From assembly GCF_001808955.1 (NCBI RefSeq), contig NZ_KV795254.1, positions 39,403 through 103,402 of the forward strand: DNA of 64,000 nucleotides. The letters run 5' to 3'. The DNA comes from Rothia sp. HMSC078H08. GTDB lineage: Bacteria > Actinomycetota > Actinomycetes > Actinomycetales > Micrococcaceae. The position numbers and the translations under genes are program-made. The notes beneath the pieces are model-generated. The model saw only the letters and a list, made by a program, of their open reading frames with translations, did no database searches and was not told where the DNA came from. Shown here piece after piece: positions 27,101 to 36,414 of the stretch; position 1 is the stretch's first letter; each line of letters begins with the position of its first letter.

Positions 27101-28270
27101 GCGCACCTGTGCCGGGCTCAGCACGGCGTAGTTCACCTCGCGACCGTTGATCAGCAGGGGCAGGCCAATATCCTCCGCGCGGGCGAGTACATCCCAGAGC
27201 AGAGTGGAGGCAGATGCGCTAATCGAAATCCAGTCGCGGTGCGAGGAATACATGTTCTGCCAGGGGCGGGCAATCGAGTAGAGCTCGGCGAAGAATCGTT
27301 CGTGTTCGGGGTAGATTTCGTGCCGTCCGACGGGCCCGCCAACGCTGGAGGCGAAGGTTTCCCAGCTGAGGCCGCCCTTGATCCAGCGCCCAGTTTTGGA
27401 CGCCATGAGCGGGCGGGCGAGCAGGTTAATGTTGGGGGTTGCGCCGGGCATATTGCGGCCGCGTGCGTAGGATCCGGAGACGCTCAGCGAGAAATCCAGG
27501 GCGCCGCTCACGCGCATCGAATCAATGCCCGCAAGGTCCTGACGTGCGGAAAGAACGGAGGAGAGGTCGCGCCGCCAGGCAGAAATCTTGGAGGTGGAAC
27601 CATCGAGCACGGTGGGGGAAGAGCCTAGCTCGTTGAGCGCAAAGCTTCCCTGAGGGTTTTCGGGCTCGACAGTCTCCGCGTCAGGTGCGGGTAGGTTCGC
27701 CGCGGTGGTGAGTGCACCGGAGGCGCGTAGCGCCGCGAGCGGGTCGGCGGACTTCTTCGCCTCCGCAACGTCCGCGCTCTTTGAATCTGTGGATTCCTTT
27801 ATTGCTGATCCCTTTGCGTCTGTCGCACCCTTCGCAGCGGTAGCCTTCGTTACGGCACCGGGTACGCCGACCGGTCCGGGGTGTTCGCTGAGTGCCTTTT
27901 TCGCTACGGAGGCGCGGTCGAGCGCGGTGAGCATGAGCGCTACGGCGTGCTTGCAGTCGGTGAGCACGGGGCAGGTGCAGCGGGCGGTGAAGGTTGCGGA
28001 GCCGCTGACGGCGGGGAAGAAGCGAATGGTCACTTCGTAGGGGATGATGGTGCTTCCGTTGACGAGCCCGGTGAGGGTTCGCTCGTCTTCGTCGTAGCTG
28101 TAGCGGATGACTTCGCGGTTGCGCTGGTAGGCGACACCGCGCTGGTAGGTGCGGTGCCCGGCCTGGCGAATAATCTGCGGTACGGTGATGGGAATTTCGG
28201 GGAAGGGGTTGTTGGCGCTCACCAGCTCATTATCGCGTATTGTGCGGGCTTGCGCCTTGTCGCCGGTCAT
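24113..28270 (-). CDS. SNF2/SWI2-family DNA helicase with SWIM zinc finger
   Basis: This large ATP-dependent DNA translocase (1385 aa) is of the RapA/HepA-like bacterial SNF2 group. A SWIM zinc finger (CTCPVLTDCKH) lies near residue 100. A long, partly low-complexity middle follows. The ATPase core starts near residue 890 with ADDMGLGKTVQALALL (Walker A), LLLDEAQFVKN (DEAQ Walker B) and MTGTPIENNLMELWALL. The C-terminal lobe has SLKAGGFGLNLTEADHVFI and QAVDRIHRIGQ. The start is a plausible ATG at 28270 and no terminator or operon partner is evident. The role is probably in transcription or repair. Confidence 0.93.
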   Translation of the reverse strand: MTGDKAQARTIRDNELVSANNPFPEIPITVPQIIRQAGHRTYQRGVAYQRNREVIRYSYDEDERTLTGLVNGSTIIPYEVTIRFFPAVSGSATFTARCTCPVLTDCKHAVALMLTALDRASVAKKALSEHPGPVGVPGAVTKATAAKGATDAKGSAIKESTDSKSADVAEAKKSADPLAALRASGALTTAANLPAPDAETVEPENPQGSFALNELGSSPTVLDGSTSKISAWRRDLSSVLSARQDLAGIDSMRVSGALDFSLSVSGSYARGRNMPGATPNINLLARPLMASKTGRWIKGGLSWETFASSVGGPVGRHEIYPEHERFFAELYSIARPWQNMYSSHRDWISISASASTLLWDVLARAEDIGLPLLINGREVNYAVLSPAQVRLHASAEKHAEGAGLQLQAALSWEGREGELLRQLWLPAAHCHPIGTPRTGFFALGGLAQQEYEQAAKAVHWKTARPGALDEVGRESFVQKDALKAPTEEAENSAPTIAPVQGERVRYSPAVPELPEGVELALIPLVEPLDAASESLISAGTVHIPAAERATFQKEYLPALSRSIPSLTPDPALALPRVKPPHLVLEISFDEQVRHDAQLSWHWEYPLNPFAEDSAEEASAQDSAGASDVYSLPVFGYPGEEGGEIRDERFEARVLRSVRAILAAHPALSGLEERRIEGWETRELLSAILPKLRRVSAVQVRFNGTPPEFVKATDALIEITVSEGNSRDWFGLGITVKVNNWTVPFAQIFEALDRGADRILLGNGTYFSLRRPEFKTLRTLIAEARELDDAGGELRINRHQAGLFSELESLAASVHTTARWDAQVRSLLELVEGLEDAEESTEENSEKGTEKALDKGTQGFPSPQKASRRVIAQRPVPTGLQATLRPYQVEGFQWLSFLYEQRLGGILADDMGLGKTVQALALLAHAIEEHRAASECAAERGESVEPFAPFLVVAPTSVITNWAAEAERFLPEAKVVTITETTAGKTPLAERIAGAHLVLTSYTLLRMDEDAYTGYARTLGRTVDDSTGEQSAPEGWGALLLDEAQFVKNTGTRAWSIARAMPARTKIAMTGTPIENNLMELWALLAIVADGLFPSARAFRDLYARPAESGEDPAHAAATAARLRRRIRPLMLRRTKELVAAELPAKNDTRVNLPLAPGHRRIYDTHLQRERQKVLGLLEDMDKNRFTIFQSLTLLRRLALDAALIDPEAYAGVSSVKRDYLVQQLPDLLEKGHRVLVFSQFTGYLKSISARLAKEGIGHLYLDGSTRNRAEVIEAFTSGQEPVFLISLKAGGFGLNLTEADHVFIMDPWWNPAAEQQAVDRIHRIGQDKEVHVYRLVAEGTIEEKVMQLKESKAALFDAVVGEGEFASAAVTAEDVRELFAPAVER

Positions 28271-28486
28271 TTGCTGGCGGCTGCCGGGCTGGCTGTCAGA
28301 CTGGCTGCTGGAGCGACTATTGAGCGGTGGTTTGGGGTGTATTCCGTATTTGTGGTGGGGGAGTTTTTAACGCATAAAAACACCGGTATTCACATAAGAT
28401 ATTCCGCGCAGTATCAAAAATTCACCCCATTTAAAACTTTCCCACAAGCCAAAATGCTAATAATCTAAATCTCTTTCAAAAAACGC

Positions 28487-28516
28487 TTTACTTAACTTGA
28501 GAAAATGCTGTAAGCT
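28487..28516 (+). promoter_or_regulatory. Promoter of the toxin-antitoxin operon
   Basis: TTTACT (28487-28492), an 18-bp spacer and TAAGCT (28511-28516) preceded by TG form a plausible extended -10 promoter. It would give a leader of about 170 nt before the antitoxin. Confidence 0.45.
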
Positions 28517-28614
28517 AAACCCAGCTTCAAGAGTTTCGACTGATAAGCTCCGACTATGGTCGAACGCCAACCCCATGTTCACGGGTGGCTCGGATGACGA
28601 AGCGGTTTGTATTC

Positions 28615-28635
28615 ACCACCGGAATAACCGGTGGT
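28615..28635. repeat. 8-bp inverted repeat in the toxin-antitoxin leader
   Basis: ACCACCGG-N5-CCGGTGGT could be the operator bound by the antitoxin, or an mRNA hairpin. It lies 60 bp before the antitoxin start. Confidence 0.6.
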
Positions 28636-28694
28636 AATTGGTACAGACAAGAGCAACGCGAAAGGATCGCGCCACTCACGGCGCAGGTTGTCAC

Positions 28695-28922
28695 ATGTAC
28701 AACGGCTCTGCAACCGAAGCAGCAATCTCTCTGAACCCCTCCCGCTCCTACCAGGAAAGCCTGCGTGCCGCAGCTGTCCCCGCGCGAGGCGGATACACCG
28801 CAGTCAGCATTGACGATTACTCCCGCATTTCTTCTAAGCGCGACGAGTTCCTGAACTTCCTTCTTCTGCCGAACCCCGAGGGCATCCCCGCTATTCAGTA
28901 CGCCGGTCTGCGCGTAGCGTAG
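28695..28922 (+). CDS. Putative antitoxin of a type II toxin-antitoxin pair
   Basis: This is a 75-aa protein with an ATG at 28695; the longer frame from 28638 lacks a ribosome binding site. It starts MYNGSATEAAISLNPSRSYQ, and the middle stretch GGYTAVSIDDYSRISSKRDE recalls Phd/YefM-type antitoxins, in which a similar V-S-x-x-D-Y element precedes the toxin-wrapping tail. The stop lies 10 nt before the PIN-like gene. The family assignment is inferred mainly from size and position. Confidence 0.55.
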   Translation: MYNGSATEAAISLNPSRSYQESLRAAAVPARGGYTAVSIDDYSRISSKRDEFLNFLLLPNPEGIPAIQYAGLRVA

Positions 28923-28932
28923 CATTAGGGGT

Positions 28933-29367
28933 ATGAATTTCTCCGGTATGCTCCTGGACTCCGACGTTCTTGCGGAGATCCGTAAGGCGGATCCTGATCC
29001 CGCCGTGGTCGCTTTTCTGCGCCGCCGCTCGTTCCGACACATGTACATTTCCGTGCTGAGTATTGGTGAGCTGAAGGGCCTGTACCCCTACCCGGAAACT
29101 GATCGTTGGATTACCGAACTTCTTGAGCGCTTTGGCGACCACGTTATTAATGTGGATGCGCATGTGAGCCTCGAGTGGGCCGGTCGTCAGGCGCCGCTCG
29201 GTGTGCATGCCGTGGGTCGTGATGATGCCGGTCCGCTGCCTACCGCCGCCCTGGAGGGTCTGATGGCGGCGAGCGCGAGCGCCTATGATTTGGAGCTGAT
29301 TTCTTCTAAGGCGCAGGTGTACCGGGCGTGGGGTGTTGAGGCTTCCAACCCGTGGACTGAGCAGTAA
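28933..29367 (+). CDS. PIN-domain (VapC-like) toxin with a divergent active site
   Basis: This 144-aa protein shows the VapC fold: LLDSDVLAEIRKADPDPAVV at the N-terminus with the first acidic residue, then ISVLSIGELKGL with the conserved Glu. A late segment, PTAALEGLMAASASAYDLEL, aligns with the VapC motif DgLIAAtA, and the C-terminus GVEASNPW matches VapC ends. In usual VapC the third acidic residue is Asp and a fourth lies in the motif TRNxxDF. Here the first of these is Glu and the second site reads SSKAQVY. The RNase activity of the family may thus be weakened or lost. An AGGGG ribosome binding site and the antitoxin lie just upstream. Confidence 0.7.
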   Translation: MNFSGMLLDSDVLAEIRKADPDPAVVAFLRRRSFRHMYISVLSIGELKGLYPYPETDRWITELLERFGDHVINVDAHVSLEWAGRQAPLGVHAVGRDDAGPLPTAALEGLMAASASAYDLELISSKAQVYRAWGVEASNPWTEQ

Positions 29368-29490
29368 AACTTCGCCTGATACGCGCCCTCGCGTGCGCGT
29401 CTGGATGAATACCTGTGTGAATAGTTGTGAGAACCCGCTTTCGAGTGTTAATCGGAGGCGGGTTTCGTCGTTAATTCGTGGCATGATTGA

Positions 29491-32010
<2,520 letters not shown>

Positions 32011-32022
32011 CGCACTGCATTC

Positions 32023-32595
32023 TTAGCGAGGGGAAGAAGAGCTGGACGCGCCGGTGAGCTTGTCCATCGTGCCCTGGAACTTCTCGTCGCAGGTGGACAT
32101 GTCGGTCTGAGTCAGCGCGGAGGCTCGGCACTCACGGTACTCCTGCGCGCCGGGCATGAAGGCGATGCCAATGCCGCCGAGCAGAGTCATGGCGCCGTAG
32201 ATGATGCTGACGCCCGCGGCAATGTAGAAGAACCAGGGGCCGCGGTAGATTGCGGTGCGCACAATCGCAATAATGCTCAAGGTGATGCCGGCGAGCGCGA
32301 AGAGGAAGAGCGCCAAGAAGAGCGGCATCGTGGAGAGCACGAAGGAGGACGCCGCAAAAATCACCAGCGCGGCAACGATCAGCATGAGCGAGGTGCGAAT
32401 ATTCGCTTTCTGCTGTTCGACGGGGTCGATGGGCTTGCGCGGCTTCTTGCCCTGAGGTCCCCGAGGCTGCGGCATCATGTTCTGCGGTGCCTGCTGCGGC
32501 GCTCGCGGCGGAACCTGCTGGTTCTGCGGTGCACCGTTGCTCGGGGTGGGCTGCTGCGGGGTGTCGTTCGGAGTGTTCTGCGGGGGAGTAGACAT
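32023..32595 (-). CDS. Small membrane protein with Pro/Gln-rich N-terminus (190 aa)
   Basis: The family is not recognised. A Pro/Gln/Asn-rich, presumably cytoplasmic N-terminus (about 60 residues) precedes three hydrophobic segments (LMLIVAALVIFAASSFVL, LFLALFLFALAGITLSIIAI and FFYIAAGVSIIYGAMTLLGG). A short polar C-terminus with two cysteines (YRECRASALTQTDMSTCDEK) follows. It converges on perM with only 12 bp between the stops. A TACCCT box 7 nt before the ATG (32603-32608) again suggests a leaderless transcript. Confidence 0.7.
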   Translation of the reverse strand: MSTPPQNTPNDTPQQPTPSNGAPQNQQVPPRAPQQAPQNMMPQPRGPQGKKPRKPIDPVEQQKANIRTSLMLIVAALVIFAASSFVLSTMPLFLALFLFALAGITLSIIAIVRTAIYRGPWFFYIAAGVSIIYGAMTLLGGIGIAFMPGAQEYRECRASALTQTDMSTCDEKFQGTMDKLTGASSSSSPR

Positions 32596-32602
32596 ACCTA
32601 TA

Positions 32603-32608
32603 AGGGTA
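32603..32608 (-). promoter_or_regulatory. -10 box (TACCCT) of the 190-aa membrane protein gene
   Basis: TACCCT lies 7 nt upstream of the ATG at 32595, fitting a leaderless or near-leaderless transcript. No -35 stands out. Confidence 0.35.
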
Positions 32609-32680
32609 CCGTCCCGTGCGCCCGCGACCTATTGAGTATGCGGCCTATTGAGTTCGTGACCCGTTGAGTTTGCGCCCAGC

Positions 32681-32730
32681 AAACCCCGGTGAACCCCCAT
32701 GAACCCCCATGAACTCCAGTGAACCCCGGT
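32681..32730. repeat. Five 10-bp tandem repeats upstream of purN
   Basis: Units AAACCCCGGT, GAACCCCCAT (twice), GAACTCCAGT and GAACCCCGGT follow each other without gaps, one per DNA helical turn. The last unit provides the 5' arm of the hairpin at 32722-32757, and the first unit could pair with the same 3' arm. Confidence 0.8.
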
Positions 32731-32757
32731 GAGGATTTGTCCCGCCGGGGTTTCTTT
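32722..32757 (+). terminator. Terminator-like hairpin in front of the purN promoter
   Basis: AACCCCGG (32722-32729) pairs with CCGGGGTT (32745-32752), followed by TCTTTG. It has no close plus-strand gene upstream except perM, 700 bp away, so it may stop read-through into purN. Confidence 0.5.
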
Positions 32758-32803
32758 GTGCTCACCTTTGGCCTTTGGGTGCGTTGTGAACCTCTTACCC
32801 CCT

Positions 32804-32832
32804 TTGGATAAGGGTGTGAGACGGGTTATACT
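32804..32832 (+). promoter_or_regulatory. purN promoter giving a leaderless mRNA
   Basis: TTGGAT (32804-32809), 17 bp, TATACT (32827-32832). The GTG start at 32839 begins 6 nt after the -10, so the predicted transcription start coincides with the start codon and no ribosome binding site is present. Confidence 0.7.
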
Positions 32833-32838
32833 AGTCGG

Positions 32839-33450
32839 GTGCGAATTGTGGTTATGGTATCCGGCTCCGGAACGAATCTTCAGTCCATCCTCGACGCTGT
32901 AGCAGCGGGCGAGCTTCCCCTCGACATTGCGGCAGTGGGCGCCGACAAGCCCTGTCTGGGCATTGAACGTGCCCAGGCGGTGGGTGTACCCACCTTCCTG
33001 GTTCAGCCCGGCGACTACGCCGACCGCTCCTCCTGGAACCGCGCGCTGGAAGAAAAGATCGCTTCCTACGACCCCGATTACATTGTGTTCGCCGGCTTCA
33101 TGCGCATTGTTGACGCGCAGCTGGTCGAGCGTTTCAGCAACCGCATTATTAACACCCACCCCGCCCTGCTGCCCTCCTTCCCGGGTGCGCACGGCGTGCG
33201 TGACGCCCTGGCGCACGGTGTGAAGATTACCGGCCTGACCGTCCACTTTGTGGATGCGGGCGTTGACACCGGCCCCATCCTCGCCCAGGCGGCAGTGCCC
33301 GTTCTGGACGACGATACCGAAGAGACCCTGCACGAACGCATTAAGGTGCAGGAGCGCCGCCTGCTCGTGCAGACCATCGCATCTCTCGCTGAATCCCACG
33401 GTGCTGCATCTGACGGCGCTGAATCCCGCGGCGCTGCATCTGACAGCTAA
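32839..33450 (+). CDS. purN: Phosphoribosylglycinamide formyltransferase
   Basis: This is a 203-aa cytoplasmic enzyme of purine synthesis that transfers the formyl group of 10-formyl-THF to GAR. The phosphate-binding loop is VVMVSGSGTNLQSIL. The catalytic region NTHPALLPSFPGAHGVRDAL (family Asn-His-Asp triad) and HFVDAGVDTGPILAQ are intact. The last 20 residues are a tandem 10-residue repeat (ESHGAASDGA, ESRGAASDS) encoded by a 30-bp DNA duplication and not part of the fold. The GTG start sits at the predicted transcription start. purH follows 213 bp downstream on the same strand. Confidence 0.95.
   Translation: MRIVVMVSGSGTNLQSILDAVAAGELPLDIAAVGADKPCLGIERAQAVGVPTFLVQPGDYADRSSWNRALEEKIASYDPDYIVFAGFMRIVDAQLVERFSNRIINTHPALLPSFPGAHGVRDALAHGVKITGLTVHFVDAGVDTGPILAQAAVPVLDDDTEETLHERIKVQERRLLVQTIASLAESHGAASDGAESRGAASDS
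33391..33444 (+). repeat. 30-bp period duplication at the 3' end of purN
   Basis: Copies at 33391-33414 and 33421-33444 (GAATCCCACGGTGCTGCATC-type, two differences) extend the PurN tail by about ten residues. Confidence 0.8.
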
Positions 33451-33494
33451 TTCCGCCCACTAAATTTTTTGCGGCGGAATGAGCCGAGCTCAAA

Positions 33495-33563
33495 CCCCGC
33501 CGCCCACACACGTTCCGTTGTGGCACCCGAGTACCCCTGAGGGGAAGGTGCACAGCGGCGGGG
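33495..33563 (+). promoter_or_regulatory. Candidate structured leader (three-way junction) of purH
   Basis: A 9-bp perfect closing helix (CCCCGCCGC 33495-33503 with GCGGCGGGG 33555-33563) encloses two hairpins. One is CCACA/TGTGG (33504-33523). The other is CACC-N6-CCCC-TGA-GGGG-AA-GGTG (33524-33550). The purH start lies 100 nt further on. It does not match the ZTP, THF or purine riboswitch consensus as known to me. A new regulatory RNA is possible, but so is chance pairing in GC-rich DNA. Confidence 0.4.
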
Positions 33564-33662
33564 AATACCCCCACACATATCCTGTCTATCCGGGCAGGCT
33601 ACGTCCATCCACCAGCTGTGCCGTCGAGAACCGGCGCGCACGTCTAAAGCATCGGAGTATTT

Positions 33663-35273
33663 GTGTCTCTCATTGAGCTCGATCGCGTGCCCCTGCGCCG
33701 CGCCCTCATTTCCGTCTACGACAAGACCGGTCTGGAGGAGTTCGCCCGCGGCCTGCACGAGGCTGGCGTCGCGCTGGTCTCCACCGGCTCCACCGCATCC
33801 ACCATCGCGGCAGCAGGCGTACCCGTCACCGAGGTCACCGAAGTTACCGGTTTCCCCGAGTGCCTCGAAGGGCGCGTGAAGACCCTGCACCCGCGCATCC
33901 ACGCCGGTATTCTGGCGGACCGCCGCAAGCAGGAGCACATCGACACCCTCGAAGAGCTGGACGTTGAGGCATTCGACCTGGTGGTTGTGAACCTGTACCC
34001 CTTCGTTGAGACCGTTGCCTCCGGTGCCGATCAGGACGCCATCATCGAGAAGATCGACATTGGTGGCCCCTCCATGGTTCGCGCTGCCGCGAAGAACCAC
34101 GACGCCGTCGCTATTGTTGTGGACCCCGCCGACTACGCGCGCACCGTTGAGGCCGCTAAGAACGGTGGCTTCTCCCTGGACGAGCGCCGCCGCCTTGCTG
34201 CCGGCGCATTCGCCCACACCGCCGCATACGACACCGCTGTGGCCACCTGGACTGCATCCCAGTTCCTGCAGGATGAGGACGCTAACTTCTGGCCCCCGTA
34301 CGCTGGCCTGGGCTTCGAGCGCAGCGAGACCCTGCGTTACGGCGAGAACCCGCACCAGCGTGCCGCCCTGTACGTTGACCCCGCCGCTGCCCCCGGCATT
34401 GCTCAGGCGGAGCAGCTGCACGGTAAGGCGATGAGCTACAACAACTACGTTGATGCTGATGCCGCTCTGCGTGCCGCTTACGACTTCGACGAGCCGGCTG
34501 TTGCCGTTATCAAGCACAACAACCCCTGCGGTATTGCTGTGGCAACCCCCGGCGCGGCTGACCCGATTGCGGACGCTCACGCGAAGGCGCACGCTTGCGA
34601 CCCGCTGTCCGCATACGGTGGCGTGATTGCCGCTAACCGCCCGGTGACCGCCGCTATGGCTCAGACCGTCAAGGGCATCTTCACCGAGGTGATCGTGGCT
34701 CCCGGCTTCGAGCCCGAGGCGCTGGAGATCCTGCGTGAGAAGAAGAACCTGCGCCTGCTGGTTCTGCCCGAGAACTTTGCCCGCGAGGCTATCGAGTACC
34801 GCCCCATTTCCGGTGGCGCACTCTTCCAGGAGGCTGACCGCCTACAGGCTGAGGGTGACGACCCGAAGAACTGGACCCTGGTTGCCGGTGAGCCGGCTGA
34901 CGAGGCAACCCTGCGTGACCTCGAGTTCGCGTGGCGTGCACTGCGTTCGCCCAAGTCCAACGCTATTCTGCTTGCCGATAACGGTGCCGCCGTGGGCATC
35001 GGCATGGGCCAGGTGAACCGCGTGGATTCCTGCAAGCTTTCGGTGGAGCGCGCGAACACTCTCGGCGGTGAAGGTAACGAGCGTGCCCGCGGTGCGGTTG
35101 CCGCATCCGACGCGTTCTTCCCCTTCGCTGACGGCCTGCAGGTGCTGCTGGACGCCGGCGTGCGTGCCGTCGTGCACCCGGGCGGTTCGATCCGCGACGA
35201 GGAAGTTATCGAGGCGGCTAAGGCTGCTGGCGTGACCATGTACCTGACCGGTACCCGCCACTTCTTCCACTAA
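33663..35273 (+). CDS. purH: Bifunctional AICAR formyltransferase/IMP cyclohydrolase
   Basis: This 536-aa enzyme makes the last two steps to IMP, using 10-formyl-THF. The N-terminal cyclohydrolase (MGS-like) domain contains [28 protein letters not shown] and [15 protein letters not shown]. The transformylase domain has [11 protein letters not shown] (catalytic Lys-His) and ends [20 protein letters not shown] and [11 protein letters not shown]. The length is normal. The start is a GTG at 33663. It follows purN and a possible structured leader; a terminator ends the unit. Confidence 0.97.
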   Translation: MSLIELDRVPLRRALISVYDKTGLEEFARGLHEAGVALVSTGSTASTIAAAGVPVTEVTEVTGFPECLEGRVKTLHPRIHAGILADRRKQEHIDTLEELDVEAFDLVVVNLYPFVETVASGADQDAIIEKIDIGGPSMVRAAAKNHDAVAIVVDPADYARTVEAAKNGGFSLDERRRLAAGAFAHTAAYDTAVATWTASQFLQDEDANFWPPYAGLGFERSETLRYGENPHQRAALYVDPAAAPGIAQAEQLHGKAMSYNNYVDADAALRAAYDFDEPAVAVIKHNNPCGIAVATPGAADPIADAHAKAHACDPLSAYGGVIAANRPVTAAMAQTVKGIFTEVIVAPGFEPEALEILREKKNLRLLVLPENFAREAIEYRPISGGALFQEADRLQAEGDDPKNWTLVAGEPADEATLRDLEFAWRALRSPKSNAILLADNGAAVGIGMGQVNRVDSCKLSVERANTLGGEGNERARGAVAASDAFFPFADGLQVLLDAGVRAVVHPGGSIRDEEVIEAAKAAGVTMYLTGTRHFFH

Positions 35274-35315
35274 AAATGTGTAGCGGGCTCAGCCTGCGCT
35301 GAGCTGCCCGCTGTG

Positions 35316-35369
35316 AGCGGGGCATTCTAGGGTGAACCTTCTGGTGAGCCTGGGATGCCCCGCTTTTTC
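35316..35369 (+). terminator. Intrinsic terminator after purH
   Basis: AGCGGGGCAT pairs with ATGCCCCGCT and is followed by TTTTTCAT. A smaller hairpin (AGCGGGC/GCCCGCT at about 35282-35312) lies between it and the stop codon. Confidence 0.85.
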
Positions 35370-35529
35370 ATACTCTCCACCTGGGACATTCGTGTTGGAA
35401 CATCTGCGGTGGAGCATCCGTATTGTGGGCAGTCGTATTTATAGAATTTTTGCTCTATTTTGCGCCGGATTTGCGCATGAGGGCGCGTCAACAGCGACCA
35501 GGATGCGCACGGATTGGCTAAAAGTTCGC

Positions 35530-35535
35530 TAGGAT
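35530..35535 (+). promoter_or_regulatory. -10 box (TAGGAT) of the TetR-family gene
   Basis: TAGGAT ends 6 nt before the GTG at 35542, the same geometry as the purN promoter, so a leaderless mRNA is likely. Confidence 0.4.
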
Positions 35536-35541
35536 TAGGGT

Positions 35542-36123
35542 GTGCCTAAAGTCAGCGAAGAATACAAAAAGAACAGGCGTTCTCAGATTGTAGAGACCGC
35601 CCGCGAATGCTTCATCAAGCAGGGTTATCAGAAGGCTTCGATGAGCGAGATTATTGCGGCCACTGGCCTGTCTGCTGGAGCGATTTATAACCACTTCTCC
35701 TCCAAGGATGAGATTATCCTGGCGGCAGCCCGCATGGACATGGCGCCCTTCGACCGCATCCGCGCCGAACAGCCCTGGGACTACGTGTTCGGGTGCCTGA
35801 AGGTGCTGGACACCCCCAAGATTCGCCGTCACCTGCTCGTCACCTGGGGCGAGGCTGTGGCAATGCCGCAGCTGGCGACCGTGGTGTCTGAACAGCTGAG
35901 CTACCTGCGCGATCAGTCCCTGGAACGCTACCGCGCCTGGGGTGCCGCTGAGCTGGACTTCACCGAAGAAGAGCTTGAAGAGTGGCTGACCGTTATCGGT
36001 GCCGCGGTGCTGTCGGTGCTGACCGGTTACGTGGTGCAGACCCAGCTGGTGGCTGGCGGTAAGAAGGAGAGCGCTCGCGAGGCGTACCTGGAGTACGCTT
36101 CCGCTATTCTGCGTCAGGCGTAG
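35542..36123 (+). CDS. TetR-family transcriptional regulator
   Basis: This 193-aa regulator begins with an N-terminal helix-turn-helix: SQIVETARECFIKQGYQKAS, then MSEIIAATGLSAGAIYNHFS and SKDEIIL. The C-terminal part is an all-helical ligand-binding and dimerisation domain without recognisable specificity. The gene has no divergent neighbour, and no target operator is obvious. It lies between the purH and glyA terminators. Confidence 0.9.
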   Translation: MPKVSEEYKKNRRSQIVETARECFIKQGYQKASMSEIIAATGLSAGAIYNHFSSKDEIILAAARMDMAPFDRIRAEQPWDYVFGCLKVLDTPKIRRHLLVTWGEAVAMPQLATVVSEQLSYLRDQSLERYRAWGAAELDFTEEELEEWLTVIGAAVLSVLTGYVVQTQLVAGGKKESAREAYLEYASAILRQA

Positions 36124-36228
36124 GGCGCACAGACCTGCGTAAACTGCCGCCAATAAGCCCGCCGGGGTGTGTTGTGCGCCCCGCGCCGGACTCGCGCAGA
36201 CACCGTGAAAACTTCATCGTGATGCTTG

Positions 36229-36268
36229 GTAAAGCCCGTTTTCCTTCTCGAAGGAAAGCGGGCTTTAC
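36229..36268 (+). terminator. Intrinsic terminator after the TetR-family gene
   Basis: GTAAAGCCCGTTTTCCTT and AAGGAAAGCGGGCTTTAC form a long stem with a short loop; the stem ends in TTTAC. Confidence 0.75.
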
Positions 36269-36302
36269 GGTATTATGAGGTGTAGCTCATATTTTTTTCA
36301 TT

Positions 36303-36369
36303 CGGGGTTTTCAGTTGGAGGCGCCCGCCGCCTCCTGAAGAACGCCCGGCATACGCCGCGGAAACCCCG
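36303..36369 (+). promoter_or_regulatory. Candidate structured leader of glyA
   Basis: CGGGGTTT (36303-36310) pairs with AAACCCCG (36362-36369). Inside lie GGAGGC/GCCTCC (36317-36335) and CGGC/GCCG (36347-36358). The layout is again a three-way junction, 45 nt before the glyA start, as seen before purH, but with no shared sequence. The stretch after it (GACCGAAG, then GCAAAAACAC) loosely recalls the end of a glycine aptamer, but the conserved 5' half is missing. Confidence 0.35.
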
Positions 36370-36414
36370 ATGATGAGCGACCGAAGATAACGCAAAAACA
36401 CTCCCAGGAGCGTA

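Noticed and set aside
28638..28694. Upstream start for the antitoxin
   Set aside because: The in-frame ATG at 28638 has no ribosome binding site and adds a basic stretch unlike antitoxins; the ATG at 28695 fits size and context better.
33495..33662. ZTP (pfl) or THF riboswitch before purH
   Set aside because: I could not find the conserved core sequences of either class; only the generic three-way-junction fold remains, which is reported as a finding instead.
36370..36414. Glycine riboswitch before glyA
   Set aside because: Only a few bases (CCGAAG and an A-rich run) resemble the 3' end of the aptamer; the conserved GGGAGAG half and the tandem arrangement are missing.
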